From contig JAKOVB010000067.1 in assembly GCA_029782295.1 (NCBI GenBank), positions 1-64,000 on the forward strand: DNA of 64,000 nucleotides, read 5' to 3'. A program made the position numbers and the translations under genes. This stretch comes from Pseudomonadota bacterium (GTDB taxonomy: Bacteria > Pseudomonadota > Gammaproteobacteria > Burkholderiales > Methylophilaceae). The stretch's first letter is position 1; each line of letters opens with the position of its first letter. Shown here one piece after another: positions 1-7,120 of this stretch. The notes beneath the pieces are model-generated. The model was not told the origin of the DNA, searched no databases, and saw nothing but the letters and a program-made list of their open reading frames with translations.

Positions 1-35
1 AGCACGGCTACGCGGCCTACGACTACCACGAGTAA
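1..35 (+). CDS. 3' end of upstream gene, probably GDP-mannose 4,6-dehydratase (partial)
   Basis: The third frame reads [10 protein letters not shown] and stops at TAA 33-35, three bases before the fcl ATG. The gene runs off the left edge. Identity as gmd is inferred only from its position directly before GDP-L-fucose synthase, the usual order in GDP-fucose operons; ten residues are too few to prove it. Confidence 0.4.
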   Translation, partial: HGYAAYDYHE

Positions 36-37
36 GC

Positions 38-1009
38 ATGGAACTGAACGCCAAAATCTACGTGGCTGGCCATCGCGGGCTGGTGGGCTCTGCCCTGGTG
101 AACAATCTCCGGGCCCAAGGCTATACCAACCTGCTGCTGCGCACCCACGCTGAACTTGACCTCACCAACCAGCAGGCTGTTGAAGCCTTCTTCGCCGAGC
201 ACAAGCCGGATTACGTATTCCTGGCGGCCGCCCGAGTGGGTGGCATCCTGGCCAACAACACCTACCCGGCAGAATTCATCCGGGACAACCTGGCCATCCA
301 GACCAACGTCATTCACGCCGCCTACCTGAATGGCGTGAAGCGGTTGCTGTTCCTCGGCTCCAGTTGCATTTACCCCAAACTCGCCCCGCAACCGCTGAAG
401 GAGGAATACCTCCTCACCGGCCCGCTGGAAGAGACCAACCGTCCCTACGCCCTGGCCAAGATCGCCGGTATCGAGATGTGCTGGAGCTACAACCGCCAGT
501 ACGGGACGCAATACCTGTCGGTGATGCCCACCAACCTCTATGGCCCCGGCGATAACTACCACCCGCAGAACAGCCACGTCATCCCGGCGCTGATTCGCAA
601 GTTCCATGAGGCGAAACTGGCGAATGCGAAGGAGGTCGTGGTCTGGGGCACTGGTACCCCGCGCCGTGAGTTCATGTACAACGAAGACATGGCGGATGCC
701 TGCGTCTATCTAATGAACCTGCCGGACGAACAATTCAAACCACTACTTGCAGCTGACCGTAACGACGGTCTCCCTCCGGTGGTCAACATCGGAGTGGGCG
801 AGGATGTCACGATCAAAGAGTTGGCGGAACTTATCGGGAAAACGATTGGTTATGAAGGTGAAATTGCATTCGACATAAGTAAGCCGGATGGTACGCCTAG
901 GAAGTTGATGGATGTAGATAGATTGTGTGAGTTGGGCTGGCGAGCAAGCACTTCGTTGCACCAAGGGCTCGTGCATGCTTATGCCGATGTCATAAGTGAT
1001 CTTCCATAA
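38..1009 (+). CDS. fcl: GDP-L-fucose synthase
   Basis: This 323-residue protein is a short-chain dehydrogenase-type 3,5-epimerase/4-reductase. It makes GDP-L-fucose from GDP-4-keto-6-deoxymannose with NADPH in the cytoplasm. Visible marks are the nucleotide-binding GHRGLVGSA at residues 11-19, the SSCIYP segment, the catalytic Y137-x3-K141 (YALAK) and [11 protein letters not shown]. Length fits the family. It starts three bases after the preceding stop, so it is probably cotranscribed with gmd. The product would feed the GT10 and GT11 fucosyltransferases downstream. The first ~700 bases are GC-rich with strong GC3 bias, whereas the last ~200 bases are AT-richer like the genes that follow, suggesting a recombination joint inside the gene. 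Confidence 0.95.
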   Translation: MELNAKIYVAGHRGLVGSALVNNLRAQGYTNLLLRTHAELDLTNQQAVEAFFAEHKPDYVFLAAARVGGILANNTYPAEFIRDNLAIQTNVIHAAYLNGVKRLLFLGSSCIYPKLAPQPLKEEYLLTGPLEETNRPYALAKIAGIEMCWSYNRQYGTQYLSVMPTNLYGPGDNYHPQNSHVIPALIRKFHEAKLANAKEVVVWGTGTPRREFMYNEDMADACVYLMNLPDEQFKPLLAADRNDGLPPVVNIGVGEDVTIKELAELIGKTIGYEGEIAFDISKPDGTPRKLMDVDRLCELGWRASTSLHQGLVHAYADVISDLP

Positions 1010-1027
1010 TTTTACGATGAGCAATAA

Positions 1028-1855
1028 ATGAATCAGCAACATACCTTGCTTATCCAAGCGGGACGGACTGAGAAGCACTACTGGCAAGATTTGTGGCGAT
1101 ACCGGGAACTTTTCTTTTTTCTTGCTTGGCGCGACATTCTTGTAAGATATAAACAGACTGCCATTGGGATTGCATGGGCACTCTTGAGGCCATTTTTGAC
1201 CATGCTGGTGTTTACCTTGGTTTTTAGTAAATTGGCCAAATTACCTTCCGAAGGTGTCCCGTACCCGATTCTGGTATTTGCAGCACTATTGCCTTGGCAG
1301 TTTTTCTCAAACGCCTTTACGGAAGCGGGAAATAGTTTGATCAGCAATGCCAACATGATCTCCAAAGTTTACTTTCCGAGGTTGGTAGTGCCGGCAAGCG
1401 CAGTAATTGTGAGTTTCGTTGATTTTCTTCTCTCTGGGGTCATTCTTGTTGGGTTGATGATCTGGTACGGATTTTTCCCCGGTTGGCGCATTCTCACCCT
1501 TCCATTTTTCACATTAATTGCCTTTGCTGCAGCCATGGGAACGGGGCTATGGATTGCGGCACTAAACGTAAAATATCGAGATTTTCGCTACATTGTTCCA
1601 TTTGTAGTGCAGTTTGGGTTGTATGTTTCACCTGTCGGATTCAGTAGCAACATTGTCCCAGAACAGTGGCGATTGCTATATTCGCTGAATCCGATGGTTG
1701 GCGTGATTGATGGTTTCCGCTGGGCTATTCTGGGCGGGGACTCAAAACTCTACTGGCCTGGTTTCGCCCTCTCATTAAGCTTGGTCGTTTCTGTGTTGAT
1801 TTCAGGCATTCTCTACTTCCGTAAAACGGAACGAAAATTTGCCGATTTGATTTGA
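1028..1855 (+). CDS. wzm: Polysaccharide ABC transporter permease (Wzm-type)
   Basis: This 275-residue membrane protein matches the ABC-2 permease family used to export O-antigen or teichoic acid precursors. About six hydrophobic segments can be seen, and the N-terminal stretch ending in LAWRDILVRYKQTAIG is typical of Wzm/TagG proteins. It would form the inner-membrane channel for a completed undecaprenyl-linked glycan. The ATPase gene follows after 7 bases, giving a standard wzm-wzt pair. This argues for ABC-dependent rather than Wzx/Wzy-dependent export; neither wzx nor wzy is seen in the window. The substrate specificity cannot be read from the sequence. Confidence 0.92.
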   Translation: MNQQHTLLIQAGRTEKHYWQDLWRYRELFFFLAWRDILVRYKQTAIGIAWALLRPFLTMLVFTLVFSKLAKLPSEGVPYPILVFAALLPWQFFSNAFTEAGNSLISNANMISKVYFPRLVVPASAVIVSFVDFLLSGVILVGLMIWYGFFPGWRILTLPFFTLIAFAAAMGTGLWIAALNVKYRDFRYIVPFVVQFGLYVSPVGFSSNIVPEQWRLLYSLNPMVGVIDGFRWAILGGDSKLYWPGFALSLSLVVSVLISGILYFRKTERKFADLI

Positions 1856-1862
1856 TTATTTT

Positions 1863-3119
1863 ATGTCACCAGTCATCTCAGTCCAAAATCTTAGTAAGAA
1901 ATACATCCTTAGTCACCAATCCCAGGAGCGGTATACAGCATTAAGGGACGTTATTGCAAAGAGTGTTAGAAATGCCGCGCAAAAGCTGCGGAACCCTTTT
2001 TCAGAGCCTTCAATTGATGCGACGCACGAAGAGTTCTGGGCGCTTAAGGACGTCAGTTTCGATATTCAGCAAGGAGACAGAATAGGCATTATCGGTCGCA
2101 ATGGGGCCGGCAAATCAACTTTGTTGAAAGTATTGTCGCGAATTGTGGAGCCCAGCGAAGGGTCAGTGAAAATTCGAGGAAGGGTCGCCAGCCTGCTTGA
2201 AGTGGGGACCGGCTTTCATCCAGAATTGACTGGGCGGGAGAATATTTACCTTAACGGGGCCATCCTCGGCATGAGCAAGGCCGAAATCAAGCAAAAATTC
2301 GATGAAATTGTAGCCTTTGCAGAAGTTGAAAAGTTTCTTGATACCCCAGTCAAACGATATTCCAGTGGCATGTACGTTCGCTTGGCGTTTGCGGTAGCAG
2401 CACACCTTGAGCCAGAAATTCTGATTGTAGATGAGGTGTTGGCAGTGGGAGATCTACAGTTTCAGAGAAAGTGCATGGGGAAGATAGAGGATGTTGGCAA
2501 GCAGGGACGAACTGTTTTGTTTGTCAGTCATAACATGGCGGCAATCGGGGCCTTATGTAGTAAGGCGATATTGCTCCGCCAAGGGCAGTTGGCTGCAATG
2601 GGCGATGTTAGTTATGTGGCCTTGGAATATCTCAAGGGTGATGATTCTAATGAATTTGCTTTGCCGGTGGTGGCAAACGAACTCATTATTAATCAATATG
2701 ATATCCTTCAGAAGGACGCTCCTGTTGATCACATAGATGGTGACCAGTCTTTTGTGGTAAAAGTTGGTTTCGAGATATTAGAAGCAGTAAGTGCGTTCAG
2801 GCTGGGCATTTATTTGAAATTGCCTACGGGAGAAACTGTATTTCGATCATTTCTGGCGGATTGGGATGCTGAACTGGAAGAGATGGATAAGGGGGCCTAT
2901 GAGGTACAGTTACTCATACCGGCGAATCTTTTAGCTTCTGGAGACTACCAAATTCTTTTGCATGCCAGTCGCTATGGCATCAAAGATTATTTACACAAAT
3001 ATGGTCTTGTGAAAAACATCACTATCTATGCGTCTAGTAAATTTAATCAGGCGCATCTCAACGAAAAGTTTGATGCCTATATTCTGATGGCTGAAAAATG
3101 GACGGTTAAGAGGAGTTAA
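1863..3119 (+). CDS. wzt: Polysaccharide ABC transporter ATP-binding protein with C-terminal extension (Wzt-type)
   Basis: This 418-residue ATPase energises the Wzm channel. Walker A GRNGAGKST is at residues 78-86, the signature YSSGMYVRLAFA begins at 166, and Walker B EILIVDEVLAVGD lies near 185-197. After the ~245-residue nucleotide-binding domain there is a ~165-residue C-terminal domain. In Wzt proteins this domain usually recognises the modified non-reducing end of the glycan. A methyltransferase gene follows after 3 bases, consistent with a chain-end modification read by this domain, though that link is inference. Confidence 0.92.
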   Translation: MSPVISVQNLSKKYILSHQSQERYTALRDVIAKSVRNAAQKLRNPFSEPSIDATHEEFWALKDVSFDIQQGDRIGIIGRNGAGKSTLLKVLSRIVEPSEGSVKIRGRVASLLEVGTGFHPELTGRENIYLNGAILGMSKAEIKQKFDEIVAFAEVEKFLDTPVKRYSSGMYVRLAFAVAAHLEPEILIVDEVLAVGDLQFQRKCMGKIEDVGKQGRTVLFVSHNMAAIGALCSKAILLRQGQLAAMGDVSYVALEYLKGDDSNEFALPVVANELIINQYDILQKDAPVDHIDGDQSFVVKVGFEILEAVSAFRLGIYLKLPTGETVFRSFLADWDAELEEMDKGAYEVQLLIPANLLASGDYQILLHASRYGIKDYLHKYGLVKNITIYASSKFNQAHLNEKFDAYILMAEKWTVKRS

Positions 3120-3122
3120 ATC

Positions 3123-3809
3123 TTGGGGTTATTAAAAAAAGGTATTAAAAAATTAATCGAAACTTTCCCCTTTATGGGATGGTTTTTGCTGGTTTATCCG
3201 GTGAGTAAACTGGTCAAGTCAATTTGTTATCATACTAGGATCTATAAATTAGGTGGTATCAATGTCCGAGGGTTGCACCTAGGGTCTGGTGGGCTCGTGA
3301 TCGATGGTTTTTTAAATATTGATGGAAACCCTGCTGCATTTTGTGATGTGGTTGGTGGCGTTGAAAAAATTCATCTACAGACTGGTAGTGTTGGCAGTAT
3401 TTATACATCTCATGTTTTTGAACATATCCCTAGATCACGAATACCGACGGTACTCGCGGAATGGTTCAGGGTGTTGAAGCCAGGAGGTGGGTTGTATATT
3501 TGTGTGCCTGATGTTGAGATTCTGTTCAGAATTTACCTGGATGGCCTGAATGCATATGATCAAGAGGCTGCTGTTCGTGACAGGGTTGATCTGTCCTGCG
3601 GTGTGGTTTTCGGAGGACAGGTGAATCGTTTTGATTTCCATTACTATGGATATTCATATAAGACATTGAAGTTGTTTCTGGAAAATGCAGGCTTCACCTC
3701 AGTGGAGCGCTTTGATCGTGCGGCAATGAAAGAATTTCCTGTTATCGATGCGTCATTTGCAAGTATTGATGGAGTGCCCGTTTCTCTAAATCTTGTCGCT
3801 TTAAAGTGA
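3123..3809 (+). CDS. Class I SAM-dependent methyltransferase
   Basis: A 228-residue protein starting at TTG, three bases after wzt. The middle has a SAM-binding fold pattern: LGSGGLVIDGFLNID, then VFEHIPRSRIP and FRVLKPGGGLYICVPD, as in type-11 methyltransferases. The N-terminus has a hydrophobic segment (FMGWFLLVYPVSKLV), so it may associate with the membrane. It probably methylates a sugar or the terminal residue of the glycan exported by Wzm/Wzt, but the acceptor is unknown. Its TGA overlaps the GTG of the next gene. Confidence 0.75.
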   Translation: MGLLKKGIKKLIETFPFMGWFLLVYPVSKLVKSICYHTRIYKLGGINVRGLHLGSGGLVIDGFLNIDGNPAAFCDVVGGVEKIHLQTGSVGSIYTSHVFEHIPRSRIPTVLAEWFRVLKPGGGLYICVPDVEILFRIYLDGLNAYDQEAAVRDRVDLSCGVVFGGQVNRFDFHYYGYSYKTLKLFLENAGFTSVERFDRAAMKEFPVIDASFASIDGVPVSLNLVALK

Positions 3810-4789
3810 TTACGGTAAAGTTAACCACGTCATTCCCGAATTGGCCATTATTGCGTCAAACCCCTGGTTGGACTGGGGAGTGGGCTGGGTGTAAGTTTTT
3901 TGTTAATGATGATTCGATAACTCATTGTGATTACTGGGTCGTCTATGAGGGTTTGCTTAGCCCACAAACAGTCATTTGCCCAGAAAAAAATATCATATTC
4001 ATTGCTCCTGAGCCTCCAGATATCAAGCACTACCATGCAGGCTTTCTGAAGCAGTTCTCCACGGTAATTACATGCGATAGATCAATACGACACCCCGATG
4101 TCCGCTTTAGCCAGCAATCCCTGCCGTGGATGGTTGGTGTTCGGCAAAAAGTAAATGGGGCTGAGGCGGTGATGGATTACGACCAATTTGTCAGTGGTGA
4201 AAATTGTGAGAAAACGAAACTGCTGTCAGTCATAACAACCAGAAAAACTCAGACCGCTGGTCATAGAGAACGTCTTGCTTTTGTGGAAAAGTTAATTGAT
4301 CGTTATGGTGATTGTGTGGATGTGTATGGTCGCGGATTCAAGGAAATTGAGGACAAATGGGATGCGATCGCACCCTATAAATATCATCTGGTTCTTGAGA
4401 ACAGTTACTTGAATGATTATTTTACTGAGAAATTGACGGATGCTTACCTTGGGCTTTCTTATCCAATCTACTGGGGTTGCCCAAATTTGACGGAATACTT
4501 TCCGGAAAAATCTTTTTCTAGAACCAATCTGAATGATGTTGATGGAATCGGAAAGGTTATGAATAGCCATATCTATGAAGACACTGTTGGCCAGTTGCAT
4601 AAGAGTAAAAGGCTGGTTTTGGAAAAATATAATCTCTTCGCATTTCTGGCAAACACAATTAACGGCATTAATGAGAGTTATGGAAAACAGAAGTTATCTT
4701 CTCGGGAAGTGACTTTAATACCGGAGAACTTCAGTTACTTTAGAAAGCTAAAGCACTCAGCTAGGAAGTTTGTAAAGCGTGATTGGTGA
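3806..4789 (+). CDS. GT10-family glycosyltransferase (putative alpha-1,3/1,4-fucosyltransferase)
   Basis: A 327-residue cytoplasmic glycosyltransferase. The diagnostic GT10 C-terminal block begins near residue 193: YKYHLVLENS, then DYFTEKLTDAYLGLSYPIYWG and PNLTEYFPEKSF. In this family the block binds GDP-fucose; characterised bacterial members add fucose in alpha-1,3 or alpha-1,4 linkage. GDP-fucose supply by fcl at the start of the locus supports a fucosyl donor. The GTG start (3806) overlaps the previous stop codon in a GTGA, which implies translational coupling. The acceptor sugar is not known. Confidence 0.8.
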   Translation: MITVKLTTSFPNWPLLRQTPGWTGEWAGCKFFVNDDSITHCDYWVVYEGLLSPQTVICPEKNIIFIAPEPPDIKHYHAGFLKQFSTVITCDRSIRHPDVRFSQQSLPWMVGVRQKVNGAEAVMDYDQFVSGENCEKTKLLSVITTRKTQTAGHRERLAFVEKLIDRYGDCVDVYGRGFKEIEDKWDAIAPYKYHLVLENSYLNDYFTEKLTDAYLGLSYPIYWGCPNLTEYFPEKSFSRTNLNDVDGIGKVMNSHIYEDTVGQLHKSKRLVLEKYNLFAFLANTINGINESYGKQKLSSREVTLIPENFSYFRKLKHSARKFVKRDW

Positions 4790-4806
4790 AATGATTTAAC
4801 GGATTC

Positions 4807-4874
4807 ATGATAACAATGATTAAGAGAATCATTAGCTCTCTTCTATCCCGCTACAAAGTAAAGGTCTTTTTAAA
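4807..4874 (+). pseudogene. 5' fragment of acyltransferase gene split by the IS1595-family element
   Basis: ATG 4807 (or ATG 4816) opens a frame reading MITMIKRIISSLLSRYK that runs into the transposon and stops at TAG 4900-4902. If bases 4875-8288 (element plus one target-site copy) are removed, the frame continues without interruption into the acyltransferase coding sequence at 8289-8844. That gives an intact gene of 624 bases (207 residues). This is therefore the severed N-terminal part of that gene. Confidence 0.85.
4867..4874. repeat. Target-site duplication, left copy (TTTTTAAA)
   Basis: An 8-bp direct repeat abuts the GGG of the left element end and is identical to 8281-8288 on the other side. 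Eight bases is the duplication length expected for IS1595-family insertion. Confidence 0.93.
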
Positions 4875-4897
4875 GGGAATTACATACTTGACTTGCT
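4875..4897 (+). repeat. Left terminal inverted repeat of the IS1595-family element
   Basis: Starts GGGAATTACATACTTG and continues ACTTGCT. It pairs with the reverse complement of 8258-8280, with mismatches only at positions 6 and 16. The -35 box of the transposase promoter lies inside it. Confidence 0.92.
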
Positions 4898-4916
4898 TTT
4901 AGTTGGCAAGTATAAT
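4888..4916 (+). promoter_or_regulatory. Sigma-70 promoter of the transposase
   Basis: TTGACT at 4888-4893 and TATAAT at 4911-4916 are separated by exactly 17 bases, a near-consensus sigma-70 promoter. The transposase ATG is 31 bases past the -10 box. The -35 box overlaps the left inverted repeat, so transposase binding to the end could repress its own transcription (inference). Confidence 0.75.
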
Positions 4917-4946
4917 GTAACCGTCTGATAACAAAGGCGGTTCATC

Positions 4947-5897
4947 ATGGATAAGGTCACGATCAGCACTTACGAATTCCTCAAGCGCTTTCCTGACGAA
5001 ACGGCGGCTCGCAAGCACTTGGAATATCGCCGCTGGAACGGTTCGCCGTCCTGTCCTAAATGTGGCAGTGCTGCAAAAATGCACAAACAGTCGCGCGATG
5101 GCGTGGAAGGTTACTATCGTTGCCCCGATTGTCAGGCTGTATTCACCGTCCGTACCGGCACCATCTTTGAGCGCTCCCATGTTCCGCTGGACAAGTGGCT
5201 GTATGCCATCTATCTGATCGTCACCTCCCGCAAGGGCATTTCCTCGCTGCAACTCTCCAAGGAAATCGGCGTCACGCAAAAAACTGCCTGGTTCATGCTG
5301 CAACGTATCCGCGAAGCCTGTGGTAGCGACAAGGACGACGATGACAGCAACGGCTTCCTGCGCGGTATTGTCGAGGCAGACGAAACCTATATCGGCGGCA
5401 AGGAAACCAACAAGCACGAAAGCAAGAAACTCAACGCCGGGCGCGGCACGGTCGGCAAGACCGCCGTGATCGGTTTGCGTGAACGTGGCGGCAATGTAGT
5501 GGCCTCAGTAATTGGCAGCACGTCAGCCAGCATCATCCGGGCGATGGTGCGCAATACCGTGGCATCCGGCTCTATGCTCTGCACCGACGAACATTCGTCC
5601 TACACCGGCATGCCGGAATACGCGCATCATGTCGTCAACCACAGCGCCAAGCAGTTCGTGGACGGCATGGCGCACACCAACGGCATCGAAAGCGTCTGGG
5701 CCGTACTCAAGCGCGGCTTCTATGGTGTGTATCATTCATTCAGCGAGAAGCACCTGCAACGCTATGTGGATGAATTCGCCTATCGCCTGAATGAAGGCAA
5801 CTGCAAGGTGCATACCCTTGATCGGATCGACGCGCTGTTGCGCAGAACGGTTGGCAAACGCATCACCTATGCAACCCTCACGGCTGCGCAGATTTAA
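4947..5897 (+). CDS. IS1595-family transposase
   Basis: This 316-residue DDE-type transposase cuts and joins the element ends. An N-terminal zinc ribbon (CPKCG ... CPDCQ, residues ~36-62) is followed by a helix-turn-helix region (ISSLQLSKEIGVTQKTAWFML). The catalytic domain has EADETYIGG (D145), CTDEHSSY (D214) and HTNGIESVW followed by LKRG (N245/E248 and K), which is the IS1595 arrangement. No frameshift or stop is present, and a strong promoter lies upstream. GC content and codon use are higher than in the AT-rich polysaccharide genes around it, consistent with arrival from elsewhere. Confidence 0.93.
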   Translation: MDKVTISTYEFLKRFPDETAARKHLEYRRWNGSPSCPKCGSAAKMHKQSRDGVEGYYRCPDCQAVFTVRTGTIFERSHVPLDKWLYAIYLIVTSRKGISSLQLSKEIGVTQKTAWFMLQRIREACGSDKDDDDSNGFLRGIVEADETYIGGKETNKHESKKLNAGRGTVGKTAVIGLRERGGNVVASVIGSTSASIIRAMVRNTVASGSMLCTDEHSSYTGMPEYAHHVVNHSAKQFVDGMAHTNGIESVWAVLKRGFYGVYHSFSEKHLQRYVDEFAYRLNEGNCKVHTLDRIDALLRRTVGKRITYATLTAAQI

Positions 5898-5923
5898 CTT
5901 GACTTTTGAAAAGTGACACCATA

Positions 5924-6028
5924 ATGACTACAAGCCGCAAGCCGCAAGCCGCAAGCCGCAAGCCGCAAGCCGCAAGCCGCAAGCCGCAAGCCGTGCGTCG
6001 TCTGAGACATACGGCAATCGTTCGTTAG
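5924..6028 (+). other. Short out-of-frame leader ORF through the heptanucleotide repeat (34 codons)
   Basis: ATG 5924 is the only usable start upstream of the methyltransferase conserved region. With nine repeat copies it reads MTTSRKPQAA, continues through the repeated heptapeptide SRKPQAA, and stops at TAG 6026-6028, out of frame with the methyltransferase. A weak ribosome-binding site (AAGTG, 5911-5915) precedes it. One more repeat, or two fewer, would fuse this start in frame to the methyltransferase. I read it as the OFF-register 5' end of that gene rather than as a separate peptide gene. Confidence 0.6.
5931..5993. repeat. Perfect heptanucleotide tandem repeat, (CAAGCCG) x 9
   Basis: Nine identical 7-bp units occupy 63 bases between the transposase gene and the methyltransferase conserved region. 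The repeat has no stop codon in any frame. Because 7 is not a multiple of 3, each unit gained or lost shifts the reading frame by one. Pure repeats of this kind at the 5' end of methyltransferase genes are classical slipped-strand phase-variation switches. Confidence 0.95.
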
Positions 6029-6111
6029 GGAGCGCGAAGAAGGCTAAAAATGATGAGTTCTATACCCAACTTTCCGACATAGAAAACGAACTTCGGCATT
6101 ACAGGGAACAA

Positions 6112-7119
6112 TTGCGCGGCAAGGTTGTTTTCTGCAACTGCGATGACCCATACGAGAGCAACTTCTTTAAGTATTTCGCTCTCAACTTCAATTTTATCGG
6201 CATCAAAAAGCTCATCGCCACGAGCTATAAAAAGTCGCCAATCGTCGGCGGACAGTTGCCGCTGCTAGAAATCGAGGGCTTAAGGCCGGAAGGTCGAGAA
6301 CCTTACGTTATCGAAATCACTGAAGTGCCAGACCAAAAAGGCCGAGGTGCTACGGATTTGTCGGATGTTGAGTACCTGCTCAGGCATGAGGCAAACACTG
6401 CTAGACCACTCAACGGTGACGAACGATACGGTGGCGGCGACTTTCGCAGCCGTGAGTGCGTGGAATTGTTAAAGCAGGCGGATATTGTTGTAACCAATCC
6501 GCCGTTCTCGCTATTCCGTGAGTATGTCGCGCAACTCGTCGAGCATGGCAAGAAGTTCCTTATCATTGGTAACAAAAACGCCATTACCTACAAAGAAACT
6601 TTCAAGCTCATCAAGGAAAACAAACTCTGGATTGGCGTAACACCGATGGGTGTCGATTTGTTGTTCGATGTGCCAGAAGAATATGCCCAAGCCATGATTG
6701 CGACAGGCAAGGAAGGTAGCAGCTACAAGGTTGTCAACGGTATTGTGAAAGGACGTTCTTCATCCATTTGGTTCACCAATATAGACAACCCCAAGCGCCA
6801 CGCAAAAATTCCACTCTATAAGCGGTATGCGCCTGCCGAGTATCCTACTTATGACAACTACGATGCCATCGAAGTTGGAAAGGTGGCGGAAATTCCGGCG
6901 GATTACGCTGGCGCGATGGGCGTGCCTATCACCTTTCTCGATAAATACAACCCTGAGCAGTTTGAAATTGTAGGGAGCTTCAACGCCGGAGAGCATGGTG
7001 AAGAGCTTGGCGCAATCAAAACAGAGACAATTTCAAACGGGAAAAAACTAATGTGGAATGGCCCAGTCGTGAATAAAGAGCCGCTCTACAAACGAATCGT
7101 CATCAAACGGAAGTCTTGA
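6112..7119 (+). CDS. M.EcoRI-like adenine-specific DNA methyltransferase, apparently phase-variable (currently OFF)
   Basis: The protein closely resembles the EcoRI methylase family: CNCDDPYESNFFKYFA near the start, catalytic NPPFSLF at residue 129 (counted from TTG 6112), KKFLIIGNKNAITYKE, and MGVPITFLDKYNPEQFE near the end. It should methylate adenine in a short palindromic site; specificity for GAATTC is not shown. Family homology continues upstream of TTG 6112 (KKAKNDEFYTQLSDIE from ~6037), so the true N-terminus lies further 5'. That frame is open back to TGA 5914-5916 but contains no ATG, GTG or TTG. The only start, ATG 5924, is out of frame by one register of the nine-copy repeat. Seven or ten copies would give 393 or 400 residues. 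TTG 6112, with AGGGA five bases upstream, could give a truncated product. Confidence 0.88.
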   Translation: MRGKVVFCNCDDPYESNFFKYFALNFNFIGIKKLIATSYKKSPIVGGQLPLLEIEGLRPEGREPYVIEITEVPDQKGRGATDLSDVEYLLRHEANTARPLNGDERYGGGDFRSRECVELLKQADIVVTNPPFSLFREYVAQLVEHGKKFLIIGNKNAITYKETFKLIKENKLWIGVTPMGVDLLFDVPEEYAQAMIATGKEGSSYKVVNGIVKGRSSSIWFTNIDNPKRHAKIPLYKRYAPAEYPTYDNYDAIEVGKVAEIPADYAGAMGVPITFLDKYNPEQFEIVGSFNAGEHGEELGAIKTETISNGKKLMWNGPVVNKEPLYKRIVIKRKS

Positions 7120-7120
7120 C

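Noticed and set aside
5899..5925. Promoter TTGACT with CATAAT before the methyltransferase
   Set aside because: The spacing is only 15 bases and transcription would begin inside the repeat, after ATG 5924; read-through from the transposase promoter is simpler.
5931..5993. CRISPR-like array
   Set aside because: The units are contiguous 7-mers without spacers; this is a simple tandem repeat.
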